DNA from: Gemmatimonadota bacterium
Lineage (GTDB): Bacteria; Gemmatimonadota; Gemmatimonadetes; Gemmatimonadales; GWC2-71-9
Assembly (NCBI GenBank): GCA_003223415.1
Contig: QHUY01000012.1
Location: 1 to 51,884, forward strand
DNA: 51,884 nucleotides
Reading direction: 5' to 3'
The notes beneath the pieces are model-generated. The model saw only the letters and a list, made by a program, of their open reading frames with translations. It had not been told where the DNA came from and did no database searches. Each line of letters starts with the position of its first letter. Within the stretch, counting starts at the first letter, position 1. Below, piece by piece: positions 43,234-51,382 of this stretch. The position numbers and the translations under genes were made by a program.

Positions 43234-44268
43234 GTGAATGCGCAGAAACCTATCGTGGCACCTGTGAAACCGACCGCAGCAGACCAGAGGACGACTGCCG
43301 ACGAGATGATCGGCTTCGTCTCGCCGCGCACCGGAGCGGCGCTCCGGCACGAGGGGGCCGCCCTGTGTTCCGGCGTCGGAGAGTGCGTGCCGGTGGTCCG
43401 CGGCATCCCACGCTTCGTGGCCTCCGACGGTTACGCCGAGGCGTTCGGGCTGCAGTGGAACCTGCACGCCCAGACGCAGCTCGACAGCCGCACCGGCGCG
43501 CGCCTGTCGCAGATCCGGCTCGAGCGGTGCACCGGCGTGCCCCTCGACCGGCTCGCGGGCCTTCGCGTGCTCGAAGCGGGGTGCGGCGCGGGTCGGTTCA
43601 CCGAGCTGCTGGTGCGGGCCGGTGCCTTCGTGCACGCCATCGACTTGAGCACCGCCGTGGAGGCGAATCGCCGCAACATCGGCGACCGGCCCAACTACGT
43701 CGTCGCCCAGGCGGATATCCGCGCGATGCCCTTCCCTCCCGGGGCGTTCGACATAGTGCTGTGCATCGGGGTGCTGCAGCACACGCCCTCCCCCGAGGAG
43801 AGCATCGGCGCGCTGTGGCGGATGCTCGCGCCGGGCGGCCTGCTGGTGATCGACCACTACACATGGAGCCTGTCCCGACTCACGAAGCTCGCGCCTCTCT
43901 ACCGAGTGATCCTCAAGCGGCTGCCTGCGGCGCGCGCGAAACGCATCACCGACGCTCTCGTGGATGTGTTCTTCCCGCTCCACTGGGCCGTGCGGCGCGC
44001 CCGGTCGCTGCAGATGCTCTTGAGCCGCGTCTCCCCGTGCCTCGCCTACTGCCACGTGCACCCGGAGTTGACCCGGGAGCAGCACGAAGACTGGTGCCGA
44101 CTCGACACCTACGACGAGCTCACCGACTACTACAAGCGGCTGCGCACGGCCGGCCAGATTCGGCGCTCGCTCGCCGCGCTCGGCGCCACGGAGATCCGTG
44201 CGGTGCGCCGCGGCAACGTGGTCGAGGCGACGTGTCGCAAGCCGCCGCAGCACCCATGTGCGGCCTAG
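43234..44268 (+). CDS. SAM-dependent class I methyltransferase
   Basis: 344 aa from GTG 43234 with GGGAG upstream. N-terminal residues ~20-65 resemble a Trm112-like segment (GFVSPRTGAALRHEGAAL, VPVVRGIPRFV) without the zinc Cys set. SAM-binding motif I is LRVLEAGCGAGRFTELLV (~110-127); motif II region is AIDLSTAVEANRRN. Post-motif strand FDIVLCIGVLQHTPSPEESI (~170) and APGGLLVIDHY follow. The C-terminal ~120 residues include a Tyr/His-rich region (YCHVHPELTREQHEDW) typical of sugar or small-molecule methyltransferases. It probably methylates a sugar of the polysaccharide. It overlaps the next gene by 13 nt. Confidence 0.87.
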   Translation: MNAQKPIVAPVKPTAADQRTTADEMIGFVSPRTGAALRHEGAALCSGVGECVPVVRGIPRFVASDGYAEAFGLQWNLHAQTQLDSRTGARLSQIRLERCTGVPLDRLAGLRVLEAGCGAGRFTELLVRAGAFVHAIDLSTAVEANRRNIGDRPNYVVAQADIRAMPFPPGAFDIVLCIGVLQHTPSPEESIGALWRMLAPGGLLVIDHYTWSLSRLTKLAPLYRVILKRLPAARAKRITDALVDVFFPLHWAVRRARSLQMLLSRVSPCLAYCHVHPELTREQHEDWCRLDTYDELTDYYKRLRTAGQIRRSLAALGATEIRAVRRGNVVEATCRKPPQHPCAA

Positions 44269-46175
44269 CCGGGCGGTTCCACCCTGTCGCGCTGCCTCCG
44301 GCGCCGGCCTGGCACGAGCGGGCCGCACGCCTGCTGGCGCACCGCGGCCCTGACGGCGAGGGCCACTTCGCCGACGCGCACTGCGAGCTCGTACACCGCC
44401 GCCTCGCTCTGATCGACCTGTCCCCCACCGGCCGGCAGCCAATGTCGAACGAGGACGGCGGCGTCCGCGTGGTCTACAATGGCGAGATCTACAACCACCG
44501 AGAGCTACGCGCCGAGCTGCAACGCCGCGGCCATGCGTTCCGGGGCACCTCCGACACGGAAGTGCTCGTGCACCTGTACGAGGAGGAGGGCGAGCGGTTC
44601 GTCGAGCGGCTCCGGGGGATCTTCGCGTTCGCGCTGTACGACCGTCGCCGGTGCACGCTGCTGCTCGCGCGCGACCGCTTCGGGGTGAAGCCGCTGTTCC
44701 TCGCGACGGTGGATGGGCAGTGGGTCTTCGCCAGCGAGATCAAGGCGATTGCCGCGCTGGCGGGGTTCCGCCCCGAGCTTGACCGGCAGGCCTGCTTCGA
44801 CTACCTCGGGCTCGGCTACGTCCCGGAGCCGGCTACGGGCTTCGCGAACGTGCGGGCGCTCCCGCACGGGACGACGCTCCGCATCTCGCGCGAGGGAGTG
44901 CAGGCGGGCACGTTCCACCAGGTCGCCACGCGTCCGGACCCGGCGCGCCGGCTGCCCCAGGCGGCGGACGAGGCGGCGGACCTGTTGCTCCGGGCGGTAC
45001 GGGGCCAAGCCGTCGCCGACGTTCCGGTGGCCGCGCTCCTCTCCGGTGGCATCGATTCCTCGCTCGTGGTGGCGGCGCACCGGCGCTCGAGCCCGCGACC
45101 GACCGCCACATTCAACGTCCGTTTTCCGGACGCAGGAGACGACGAGACTCCCGTTGCACTCGCAGTGGCAGGCCACTGCGGCACGCAGCATCACGTCATC
45201 GACCTCGCCGACCACACGCTCTCCCCGGACGCGGTCCTCGACCTGCTGCGGCACTTTGACCAGCCGTTCGCCGACACCAGCCTGATCCCGACCTACTGGA
45301 TCTCGCGGGCGATTCGCGAGCGTGGGATCATCTGCACGCTCTCCGGCGACGGGGGGGACGAGGCCTTCGGCGGCTATCCCAGCTTCTGGCGCCTGAACCG
45401 GCTGGTGCAGCTGATGCGGCTACCGGAGTGGGTGCGCCAGGCCACGCGGGGGGCAGGGAGCCGCCTCGCCGGATGGACCCGGGACGTCGGGCGCCAGGTC
45501 TCGAAGGCCGCGGCGCTCGCGGAAGCGGGTCGCGAGGAGCCGGCGGTGCTGCTCGCGGGGTTGGCGAACTACTTGAACGAGGACCAGAAGGCCGAGCTCA
45601 TGCCCGCCGACGCCCGCGCCGGACTGGCACCCGTGTACCGCCTGTACGAGGGCGGGCCGGCGACGGAGCCGGGTGACCTCGAGGCGCTGTCGCGCCGGCT
45701 CACCGAGAGCCTGTTCGCGGTGAGCCTGCCGTCCGACATGCTGCGCAAGGTGGACATGATGAGCATGCGGGCGAGCATCGAGGTCCGCGTGCCGCTGCTG
45801 GACGAAGGCGTCGTGGACTTGGGGCTTGCCCTGCCGCATCGACTCAAGACGGGCCGCCGCACGGGGAAGCGCGTGCTGCGGGAGCTCGCCACCCGCTGGC
45901 TGCCCCGCATGGTCGCCGATCACCCCAAGCACGGCTTCCAGATCCCGCTCGATGTGATGGTGCCCCCGGACTTCCACGTGGCGCTCTACGATCTGTTGCA
46001 CGGCCCTGCCGCCCGCACACGCGGCGTGCTGGACGGGGTGCTGCTCGGTCGGTGGCTACGCGCCTTTCGCGACCGCGCCAGTGGCGGCACGCTGAGTCGC
46101 GGCGGGCTGTACCAGCGCGTCATCACGGCGCTCGGCCTGGAGCTTTGGCTGCGCGAGTTTGGACTCGCCTGGTGA
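44256..46175 (+). CDS. asnB: Asparagine synthetase-type amidotransferase
   Basis: 639 aa from ATG 44256; Met is removed to expose Cys2 (MCGLAGRFHP). Glutaminase domain: LAHRGPDGEGHF, LVHRRLALIDLSPTGRQPM, VYNGEIYNHRELR and GTSDTEVLVHLYEE. Synthetase domain: PP-loop VAALLSGGIDSSLVVAAH (~258-275), TLSGDGGDEAFGGYPSF (~360), SLPSDMLRKVDMMSMRASIE (~490) and KHGFQIPLD (~555). All residues for glutamine hydrolysis and aspartyl/acyl adenylation are visible. Within EPS loci such proteins are often devoted to amidating uronic or amino sugars rather than making asparagine. The stop overlaps the glycosyltransferase start (GTGA). Confidence 0.93.
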   Translation: MCGLAGRFHPVALPPAPAWHERAARLLAHRGPDGEGHFADAHCELVHRRLALIDLSPTGRQPMSNEDGGVRVVYNGEIYNHRELRAELQRRGHAFRGTSDTEVLVHLYEEEGERFVERLRGIFAFALYDRRRCTLLLARDRFGVKPLFLATVDGQWVFASEIKAIAALAGFRPELDRQACFDYLGLGYVPEPATGFANVRALPHGTTLRISREGVQAGTFHQVATRPDPARRLPQAADEAADLLLRAVRGQAVADVPVAALLSGGIDSSLVVAAHRRSSPRPTATFNVRFPDAGDDETPVALAVAGHCGTQHHVIDLADHTLSPDAVLDLLRHFDQPFADTSLIPTYWISRAIRERGIICTLSGDGGDEAFGGYPSFWRLNRLVQLMRLPEWVRQATRGAGSRLAGWTRDVGRQVSKAAALAEAGREEPAVLLAGLANYLNEDQKAELMPADARAGLAPVYRLYEGGPATEPGDLEALSRRLTESLFAVSLPSDMLRKVDMMSMRASIEVRVPLLDEGVVDLGLALPHRLKTGRRTGKRVLRELATRWLPRMVADHPKHGFQIPLDVMVPPDFHVALYDLLHGPAARTRGVLDGVLLGRWLRAFRDRASGGTLSRGGLYQRVITALGLELWLREFGLAW

Positions 46176-47218
46176 TCGCCAACCATCATCCGCTCGTCTC
46201 GATCATCCTCCCGTGCCGGAACGAGGAGCGCTACATCGGGGCCTGCCTGGACTCGATCCTGGCGACCGCGTATCCGCTCGACCGCCTCGAAATCCTGGTC
46301 GTGGACGGGATGAGCGAGGACCGCACGCGGGACATCGTCGCGCGGCGCGCCGACCGTCACGCGGCGATCCGCCTCCTGGAGAACCGCCGGCGCATTACGC
46401 CTGCGGCGCTCAACATGGCGATCCGCGCGGCGACGGGCGAGATCGTCGTGCGCATGGACGCGCACGTCGTCTACCCGCGGGAGTACCTCCCCGGCCTCGT
46501 TGAGGCGCTCCAGGCCAGCGACGCGGACAACGTCGGGGGCGTCATCGTGACCCTCCCGGCCGACGGCACGGCCGTCGCCCGGGCCATTGCCGTCGCGCTG
46601 TCGCACCCCTTCGGCGTCGGCAACGCGTACTTCCGCATCGGCGTCGGCGCGCCCCGCTGGGTGGATAGCGTCCCGTTCGGCTGCTTCCGCCGTGAGGTGT
46701 TCGAGCGGATCGGCCTGTTCGACGAGGAGCTGGTCCGCAACCAGGACGACGAGTTCAACCTGCGGCTCATCAAGCACGGCGGCCGCATCCTGCTGCTGCC
46801 AGAGGTCCTGTCCTACTATTTCGCGCGGCGCTGGCTGCGGGACGTGGCGCGCATGTACTACCAGTACGGCTACTACAAGCCGCTCGTCGCGAAGAAGCTC
46901 GACCGCGTCATGACGCTGCGGCAGCTCGTCCCGGGCCTGTTTCTGCTCAGCCTGGCCGGCACCGCCGCCCTGGGGCCCTGGTTCCACGCGGCCCGCGTGG
47001 CTGGCGCCGCGATCGCGGGCTCGTACGTCGTGGCCGTTCTCGGCTGCGTGGCCGGTGCCGTGCGCCACACCGGCTGGCGCTGCGCCCTCGCGCTGGCAGC
47101 GGTGTTCCCCACCCTGCACTTCAGCTACGGGTTCGGCACGTTTCGCGGCGTGCTCCACCACGTGCTCCAGCCGCGCCGCAACCGCCGCGATCCGGCGATG
47201 ATCCCTCTCTCCCGGTGA
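46172..47218 (+). CDS. Family 2 glycosyltransferase with C-terminal membrane helices
   Basis: 348 aa from GTG 46172. GT-A fold: VSIILPCRNEERYIGACLDSIL (~8-29), EILVVDGMSEDRTRDIV (~40; nucleotide-sugar binding Asp), GEIVVRMDAHVVYP (DxD-equivalent MDAH at ~95), GCFRREVFERIGLFDEELVRNQDDEFNLRL (acceptor-side ED motif near ~190) and RWLRDVARMYYQYGYYK (~230). Hydrophobic stretches at ~250-310 (LFLLSLAGTAALGPWF, VAGAAIAGSYVVAVLGCVAGA) suggest two or three membrane helices, as in succinoglycan-type ExoA transferases. Seven nt separate it from the deacetylase gene. Confidence 0.9.
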   Translation: MIANHHPLVSIILPCRNEERYIGACLDSILATAYPLDRLEILVVDGMSEDRTRDIVARRADRHAAIRLLENRRRITPAALNMAIRAATGEIVVRMDAHVVYPREYLPGLVEALQASDADNVGGVIVTLPADGTAVARAIAVALSHPFGVGNAYFRIGVGAPRWVDSVPFGCFRREVFERIGLFDEELVRNQDDEFNLRLIKHGGRILLLPEVLSYYFARRWLRDVARMYYQYGYYKPLVAKKLDRVMTLRQLVPGLFLLSLAGTAALGPWFHAARVAGAAIAGSYVVAVLGCVAGAVRHTGWRCALALAAVFPTLHFSYGFGTFRGVLHHVLQPRRNRRDPAMIPLSR

Positions 47219-47225
47219 CCGCCTG

Positions 47226-48047
47226 ATGGACCGCCGCGACCCCCAGACCCGCCCGATGAGCACATTGGCCGAGTTGGCGACGTTCACCTACCACGACGTC
47301 ACCGACGATCCGGGCGACTCGGGGTTCCAGCGGCCCGCCGCCATGCCCTACAAGCTGAGCACGGCCGCCTTCCAGGGGCACCTCGACGCCATCGGGTCGG
47401 CAGGCTCGCCGCGGCTCGTCGAGAGCGTGGACCTCGCGCGCCCGGGCCGCCACCTGCTGATCACGTTCGACGACGGCGGCAAGAGCGCGCTCACGGCGGC
47501 CGACGAGCTCGCCCGGCGCGGTTGGCGCGGGCACTTCTTCGTGATCACACGGCTGATCGGCAGCCGGCGTTTCCTCACGGTGCCCGACCTGCGCTACCTG
47601 CAGAGTGCCGGGCACCTGCTCGGCAGCCACTCACACACGCATCCGGACATCTTCAACGAGCAGCCCCCCAAGCGCATGGTGGAGGAATGGCGCGTGAGCG
47701 GCGATATCCTCGCGCAACTGCTGGGGGCGCCGTGCACGGCGGCCGCGGTCCCCGGCGGGGATATCTCCCGGGAGGTCCTCGAGTCCGCCGCCGAGGCCGG
47801 CCTCGCGTACCTATTTACGTCCGAGCCTTGGCTGCGGCCGCGCTGCGTCGGCGGGTGCTGGGTGCTCGGCCGTTACTGCCCGAAGGCCGGCACGCCGCCC
47901 GAGCGTCTGGCGGAGCTGGCCCGGTTCCGCGGCTGGCGCCGCATCTTGCTCGTGCGACGCCTGAAGGGCCTCGCCCGCACCGGCCTCCCCCTGCTGTACC
48001 GGGAGTACGTGCGCGTGCGGACTCGGGCATTCGAGCCGGCGGACTGA
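47226..48047 (+). CDS. Polysaccharide deacetylase (NodB/CE4-type)
   Basis: 273 aa from ATG 47226 (ATG 47256 possible). NodB-like motif 1 is HLLITFDDGGKSALTAADEL (~76-95; catalytic and metal Asp). Motif 2 is GSHSHTHPDI (~132-141; metal His). Motif 3 region is CTAAAVPGGDISREVLE (~173). There is no signal peptide, so it works in the cytoplasm or on lipid-linked precursors, removing N- or O-acetyl groups. The fold is preserved but the protein is short. Related deacetylases recur in XrtA/PEP-CTERM polysaccharide loci; this is recollection, not a computed match. Confidence 0.87.
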   Translation: MDRRDPQTRPMSTLAELATFTYHDVTDDPGDSGFQRPAAMPYKLSTAAFQGHLDAIGSAGSPRLVESVDLARPGRHLLITFDDGGKSALTAADELARRGWRGHFFVITRLIGSRRFLTVPDLRYLQSAGHLLGSHSHTHPDIFNEQPPKRMVEEWRVSGDILAQLLGAPCTAAAVPGGDISREVLESAAEAGLAYLFTSEPWLRPRCVGGCWVLGRYCPKAGTPPERLAELARFRGWRRILLVRRLKGLARTGLPLLYREYVRVRTRAFEPAD

Positions 48048-48048
48048 A

Positions 48049-49122
48049 ATGCTCCTCGTCCGGGAAGCCACGGCGCTCGAGCGGCACGATTGGGACGAGT
48101 TGGTCGCTCGTTTCGAGAACCGCCGCATCGTCCACACGCGGGCGTGGATCGAGTGGCTCCAAGGCTGCGGCTGCGGCACGCCGTTGTATCTCGTGTTCCA
48201 GCGAGACGGCGCGATCGTCGGCGCCATCCCGGGACTGCTCGTCCGGATGGGCCTGCTGCGGTTGTACGGCTCGCCCCTGCCCGGCTGGCAGACCCCTGAG
48301 ATGGGCCCGGTATTCGATCCGCGGCACGTCTCGACCGAGGAGCTCGTCGGCGCGTTGGTGTCGTTCCTCGAGCGGCGCCACGGCGTCCATCACGTCGAGC
48401 TGGTGAGCGGCCATCTCGATGCCCGGGCGATGCAGGCGCTCAGCTTTCGCGGCGAATCGGCGCCCACCTACCGCGCCCGGCTCTACCCGGGCGACGAGGC
48501 GCGGATGATGAAGGCGCTGAAGGAGAGCGCCCGTCGCAACATCCGCCGCGCGACGAAGCTCGGGCTCGTGGCGCGCTTCGAGGAGGACCAAGCCTTCGTA
48601 GCCGAGCACTACGCCCAGCTGCGCGAGGTCTTCGTGCGCGGTGGCCACTCGGTGTCCTTCGGCGAGGATCGGGCGCGCGAGTTGTTCCGGCACATGCGGG
48701 CGGCGGGGAAGCTGCTTGCGATCTCGGTCTACCTGCCCGACGGCGTCAACATCGCGACGGGGCTTTTTACCATGGATGGCCGGGAACTGTTGCTGTGGTC
48801 GTGGGCGCACCGCACGGCGCACCGCTGGTTTCGGCCCACGGAGCTCCTGACCTGGACGGTCATGACTCGGGCGATGGCCGCGGGATGCACGACCTTCGAC
48901 CTGATGGGGCTGGGGGACTTCAAGACCAAATTCGGGGCCGAGCTCGACACGACGAAACAGGTCTGGGTGCGTAGCCGCTACCGCTGGCTCACGCGGGCCC
49001 GCGACCTTGCGGAGCGAGGCTACCGCTGGCAGCAGTCGGTGCGCGGGCGCTTCGCGCGCATGAGGATGTTCGGCTGGGGCCGGTCTGCCGACGAGCCCGA
49101 GCACGCGGACAGCACCGCGTGA
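48049..49122 (+). CDS. GNAT/FemAB-like acyltransferase
   Basis: 357 aa, soluble, starting 1 nt after the deacetylase stop. Double-GNAT layout of the FemAB/CelD (BcsL) type: N-terminal half with HTRAWIEWLQ, RDGAIVGAIPGLLVR and YGSPLPGWQTPEMGPVFDP; C-terminal half with MKALKESARRNIRRATKLGL (~155-174), ATGLFTMDGRELLLWSWAHR (~240), and TTFDLMGLGDFKTKFGAELD (~280), the common FDxxGxxxFKxxFG signature. Members add aminoacyl or acyl groups to peptidoglycan precursors or to EPS. In exosortase loci a FemAB homologue is a regular marker. The stop overlaps the next start (GTGA). Confidence 0.88.
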   Translation: MLLVREATALERHDWDELVARFENRRIVHTRAWIEWLQGCGCGTPLYLVFQRDGAIVGAIPGLLVRMGLLRLYGSPLPGWQTPEMGPVFDPRHVSTEELVGALVSFLERRHGVHHVELVSGHLDARAMQALSFRGESAPTYRARLYPGDEARMMKALKESARRNIRRATKLGLVARFEEDQAFVAEHYAQLREVFVRGGHSVSFGEDRARELFRHMRAAGKLLAISVYLPDGVNIATGLFTMDGRELLLWSWAHRTAHRWFRPTELLTWTVMTRAMAAGCTTFDLMGLGDFKTKFGAELDTTKQVWVRSRYRWLTRARDLAERGYRWQQSVRGRFARMRMFGWGRSADEPEHADSTA

Positions 49123-50117
49123 CCGCCCAGACGCTGCGCGTCCTGATGGTCACGACGGAATGGCCCCGCGTGCCCTGGGGGACGGCCCAGTTCGTCGCCC
49201 GCCAGGCCGCGTTTCTCCGCACCGCAGGCGTGGACGTCGAAGTGTTCCCCTTCCGCGGCGAGAGCAATCCGTTGAACTACGGCTCGGCATGGCTGCGCGT
49301 GCGGCGGCGGCTGGCGCGGGAGCGGTTCGACCTTGTGCACGCGCAGACCGGCCAGAGCGCGCTCCTCGCACTCCCCAAGCAGTTGCCGCTCGTCGTCACG
49401 TTCCGGGGGTGCGACCTGCTGGGGAACCTCAGCAGCCGGGACGGGCATCTCACCGCGGCGGGCCGGATGCTCCAGCGCTTCTGCCAGTGGGTCGCGCGCC
49501 GCGCCGACGCCGTCATCGTCGTCTCCGCCCACATGCGACGGTACCTGCGCCACGGCGTGCCCGCGCACGTCGTCCCGTCGGGGATCGACTTCGACCTCTT
49601 CCGGCCGGTCCCGCGCGCAGCGGCCCGCGTCCGCCTCGGCCTCCCCGCCGACGAGCGGCTCGTCCTGTTTGTGGGGAATCCGCACCTACCGCGCAAGCGC
49701 TTCCCGCTGGCCCAACAGGCGGTCGAGATCCTGAGCCGGACACTCCCCGTGCGGTTCGTCCTCGGATGGGGCGTCCCGCACGCCGAGATGCCCTATTACA
49801 TGGGCGCGTGCGACGCCCTGGTCTTCACCTCGCGGCAGGAAGGCTCCCCGAATGCCGTCAAGGAAGCCCTCGCCTGCAACCTCCCCATCGTCTCCGTCCC
49901 CGTCGGTGACGTCGTCGAGCGCCTCCACGGCGTCGCCGGCTGCGAGGTGTGCGCCGACGACCGGCCCGAGACCATCGCCGCGGCGCTGGCGCGCGTGCTC
50001 GCGCGCGGTGGGCGGATCGCAGGGCGCGAGGCGGTCCGCCATCTCGACGAGCGGCTGATCACCCAGCAGGTCCTCGCCATCTACCGCGCCGCCCTGAACG
50101 GGCGGCCCCGGCCGTGA
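49119..50117 (+). CDS. Family 4 glycosyltransferase (first of a duplicated pair)
   Basis: 332 aa from GTG 49119. GT-B fold retaining enzyme. The N-terminal Rossmann domain begins LRVLMVTTEWPRVPWGTAQFV; LPLVVTFRGCDLLGNL lies at ~90; the C-terminal domain has VLFVGNPHLPRKRFPLA (~185), MPYYMGACDALVFTSRQEGSPNAVKEALAC (the EGSPNAVKEALA motif at ~243 binds the nucleotide sugar) and PIVSVPVGDVVERL. The donor and acceptor are unknown. Part of its DNA (49456-49618) is repeated perfectly in the partial gene at 51379. It lies between the FemAB-like gene and another GT4, all with GTGA overlaps. Confidence 0.9.
   Translation: MTAQTLRVLMVTTEWPRVPWGTAQFVARQAAFLRTAGVDVEVFPFRGESNPLNYGSAWLRVRRRLARERFDLVHAQTGQSALLALPKQLPLVVTFRGCDLLGNLSSRDGHLTAAGRMLQRFCQWVARRADAVIVVSAHMRRYLRHGVPAHVVPSGIDFDLFRPVPRAAARVRLGLPADERLVLFVGNPHLPRKRFPLAQQAVEILSRTLPVRFVLGWGVPHAEMPYYMGACDALVFTSRQEGSPNAVKEALACNLPIVSVPVGDVVERLHGVAGCEVCADDRPETIAAALARVLARGGRIAGREAVRHLDERLITQQVLAIYRAALNGRPRP
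49456..49618 (+). repeat. 163-bp perfect direct repeat, copy 1
   Basis: Identical to 51722-51884. It lies within a longer similar stretch starting near 49294 (coding for RVRRRLARERFDLVHAQ). The repeat encodes the segment from AGRMLQRFCQWVARR to LFRPVPR. Confidence 0.9.
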
Positions 50118-51382
50118 AGCTCACGATCCTGACGCAGTACTACCCACCCGAGGTCGGGGCGCCGCAGGGTCGGTGGTCCGCCCTGGCCGCGGCGTTCCGG
50201 CGGCGGGGGCACGCGGTCACGGTGCTCACCGCGATGCCGAACTACCCCACCGGCCGCATCTACCCCGGCTACGGCGGCGTGCTGCGCCGCGAAGTGCGCG
50301 ACGGTGTGCGCGTGATCCGCACCTTCGTCTTCCCGACGCAGAAGGCCGATTTGCTGCGCCGGCTCTCGAGCTATTTCTCATTTGTGTTCGCATCGGCCAC
50401 GGTCGGAACTGTCTTCCTCAAGCGTCCCGATTATCTCATCGTCGAGAGCCCACCCCTCTTCCTGGGCCTCGCCGGCGTGTGGCTGAGCTGGGTGAAGCAC
50501 TGCCGCATGATCTTCAACGTGTCCGACCTGTGGCCGGAAAGCGCCGTGCGGCTCGGGGTGCTCCGCCCCGAGGGACTGGCGTACCGGCTCAGCGAGTGGC
50601 TCGAGCGGTTCTGCTACCGGCGCGCGGCGTTCGTGACCGGGCAAACGCGGGCCATCGTCGGGGACATCGCCGCCAGGTTCCCCTGGTGCCGGACGTACCA
50701 CCTCTCGAACGGGGTCAACGACCGTGTATTCCACCCCGACCGCCGCACGGCCGAAGCTCGGGTGGCGCTCGGGCCGACGGACGCGTGCATCGCCTTCTAC
50801 GCCGGCCTGCACGGGCTGGCGCAGGGGCTCGATCGCGTCCTCGATGCCGCCGCGGTGCTCGCAGACACGCCCCTCCGGTTCGTTCTGATGGGCGACGGGC
50901 CGACCAAGGCAGATCTGGTGCGCCAGGCGTGGGAGCGCGGCCTGACCAACGTGGACTTCCTCGACGCGCGTCCCACGTCCGACGTGCCGCCGCTCCTGGC
51001 CGCGGCCGACGTCGTGGTCGTGCCGCTCGTTACACACCTCCCGGGCGCGACGCCGTCCAAGCTTTACGAGGCCATGGCGAGCGGCCGGCCCGTGGTGCTG
51101 GTGGCCGAGGGCGAGCCTGCGGCCATCGTGCGGGAGCAGCAGGCGGGGCTCATCGTGGCACCGGGGGACGCGGCCGGCCTCGCCCAGGCGCTCCGCACGC
51201 TCTGTGGGGACGCGGTGCTGCGCGAGCGGCTCGGCGCCAACGGCCGACAGGCCGCGGAACGCTACTTCAACCAGACCGAGATCGACGACCGGTTCGTCGA
51301 CTTCCTCGAACGGCAGCACGAGCTGGAGATGGCCGTCGGCGGCGTCGCCCCGCGGCCCGCCCCGCGCGGAGAGGCGACGTGA
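50114..51382 (+). CDS. Family 4 glycosyltransferase, WbuB-like
   Basis: 422 aa from GTG 50114, overlapping the previous stop. GT-B fold: LTILTQYYPPEVGAPQGRW (~3-21) is the typical start of WbuB/fucosaminyltransferase-like enzymes; VTVLTAMPNYPTGRIYPGY (~36) and FNVSDLWPESAVRLGVL (~135) are also characteristic. The C-terminal domain has IAFYAGLHGLAQGLDRVLDA (~225), FVLMGDGPTKADLV and VPLVTHLPGATPSKLYEAMASGRPVVL (~310, with the retaining E motif in SKLYEAMASG). It probably adds an amino or deoxy sugar, consistent with the aminotransferase and epimerase in the locus. The substrate is not provable from sequence. Confidence 0.9.
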   Translation: MKLTILTQYYPPEVGAPQGRWSALAAAFRRRGHAVTVLTAMPNYPTGRIYPGYGGVLRREVRDGVRVIRTFVFPTQKADLLRRLSSYFSFVFASATVGTVFLKRPDYLIVESPPLFLGLAGVWLSWVKHCRMIFNVSDLWPESAVRLGVLRPEGLAYRLSEWLERFCYRRAAFVTGQTRAIVGDIAARFPWCRTYHLSNGVNDRVFHPDRRTAEARVALGPTDACIAFYAGLHGLAQGLDRVLDAAAVLADTPLRFVLMGDGPTKADLVRQAWERGLTNVDFLDARPTSDVPPLLAAADVVVVPLVTHLPGATPSKLYEAMASGRPVVLVAEGEPAAIVREQQAGLIVAPGDAAGLAQALRTLCGDAVLRERLGANGRQAAERYFNQTEIDDRFVDFLERQHELEMAVGGVAPRPAPRGEAT